NCBI GenBank assembly: GCA_025997455.1 | Contig: BNUP01000024.1 | Location: 1 to 22,209 of the forward strand | Direction of reading: 5' to 3' | DNA length: 22,209 nucleotides | Source: Fibrobacterales bacterium | GTDB lineage: Bacteria; Fibrobacterota; Fibrobacteria; Fibrobacterales; Fibrobacteraceae | Shown: one piece after another, positions 21,978 to 22,209 of the stretch | Numbering within the stretch: the stretch's first letter is position 1 | Layout of the letters: every line of letters starts with the position of its first letter | Notes under the pieces: generated by a model | Told to the model about the DNA's origin: nothing | Seen by the model: only the letters and a program-made list of their open reading frames with translations | Databases searched by the model: none | Program-made: the position numbers and the translations under genes

Positions 21978-22209
21978 TTCGGGCTTTTGGAAACCGCGAA
22001 GATTCGCATCTGCCTCTATAGCATCTTTGAACTCCTTGCTTTCAACAACTTCTTTGAGGTCTTTCACCCATTGATTGTTGATGTCGGCAACGCGAACTGC
22101 AACTATGTTTTTAATATCTTCGGTTAAAGTTTCGAGCACGATTGCACCCGAAAGTTTGAGACCTGCGGAAATTGCATAGTTACCCGGAATTATAGATACA
22201 ACTGCACTG
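21954..22209 (-). CDS. metQ: MetQ/NlpA-like protein, C-terminal part, 5' end outside window
   Basis: The minus strand is open from the right edge to a TAA at 21954, about 85 codons. It reads VVSIIPGNYAISAGLKLSGA, then ...DIKNIVAVRVADINNQWVKD and ...LRGFQKPEWVFADVI. This is the second lobe and end of a methionine-binding protein: the IPGNYA and VAVRVADxNNxWVKDL motifs are typical. It points toward the plus-strand N-terminal part and overlaps it over about 20 bases. It may be the detached C-terminus of the same gene after an inversion, or the end of a second full metQ copy whose start lies beyond the window. Confidence 0.82.
   Translation of the reverse strand, partial: SAVVSIIPGNYAISAGLKLSGAIVLETLTEDIKNIVAVRVADINNQWVKDLKEVVESKEFKDAIEADANLRGFQKPEWVFADVI

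Noticed and set aside
21978..22127. Continuation of the plus-strand metQ frame
   Set aside because: The residues do not resemble MetQ and are the exact antisense of a clear MetQ C-terminus on the minus strand.

Overview
The window looks like a chromosomal segment of a Gram-negative, AT-leaning bacterium, most likely Fibrobacterota or a close relative. This is inference. The clues are a lipoprotein with a poly-serine linker followed by a formylglycine-generating-enzyme-like (FGE-like) domain, a DcaP-like outer-membrane porin with a C-terminal aromatic residue, an Rpn/PD-(D/E)XK transposase-like nuclease, and many short palindromic repeats. A Bacteroidota or Spirochaetota relative cannot be excluded.

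Left part (1-7484): the end of an ISL3-type insertion sequence (1-126) has cut the last gene of a minus-strand defence-like operon. In transcription order the operon has a 1110-aa phospholipase-D/SNF2-helicase fusion, an internally deleted DUF1016/YhcG nuclease remnant, a 1061-aa Eco57I-like adenine methyltransferase, and the start of a TIGR02391/Ymh-like protein truncated by the insertion sequence. Gene spacing is very tight. The module follows, by 13 nt, a minus-strand run of ordinary genes: proC, a secreted protein of unknown function, trmH and an NAD-dependent epimerase (7498-10759).

Middle (10862-17522, minus strand): gltD overlaps the FGE-like lipoprotein gene. Upstream of gltD is tRNA-Leu(GAG), and behind it lies an 88-bp tandem repeat tract. 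Then come an ImmA/IrrE-type metallopeptidase and an 81-aa partner in an apparent operon with secG, then tpiA, then a Cache-domain chemoreceptor-like protein whose signalling tip is degenerate.

Right part: nth and nudC run on the plus strand and converge with an Rpn-family nuclease gene across a 248-bp, inverted-repeat-rich gap. A porin gene with a recognisable promoter follows, then a metQ-like gene. Its N-terminal part is on the plus strand and a metQ C-terminal part is on the minus strand, meeting tail to tail at about 21957-21978. This is a probable inversion junction.

The most unusual theme is that several short repeat families lie in frame inside protein-coding genes. They include the palindrome read as RGLDPQS inside the helicase, two related 27-bp palindromes inside the DUF1016 remnant, a G/C-skewed inverted repeat inside the Rpn gene, and a hairpin inside the MetQ leader. 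Relatives of three of these families (all except the DUF1016 palindromes) also occur between genes in this window. The pattern resembles the protein-embedded palindromic elements known from Rickettsia, but with several families at once.
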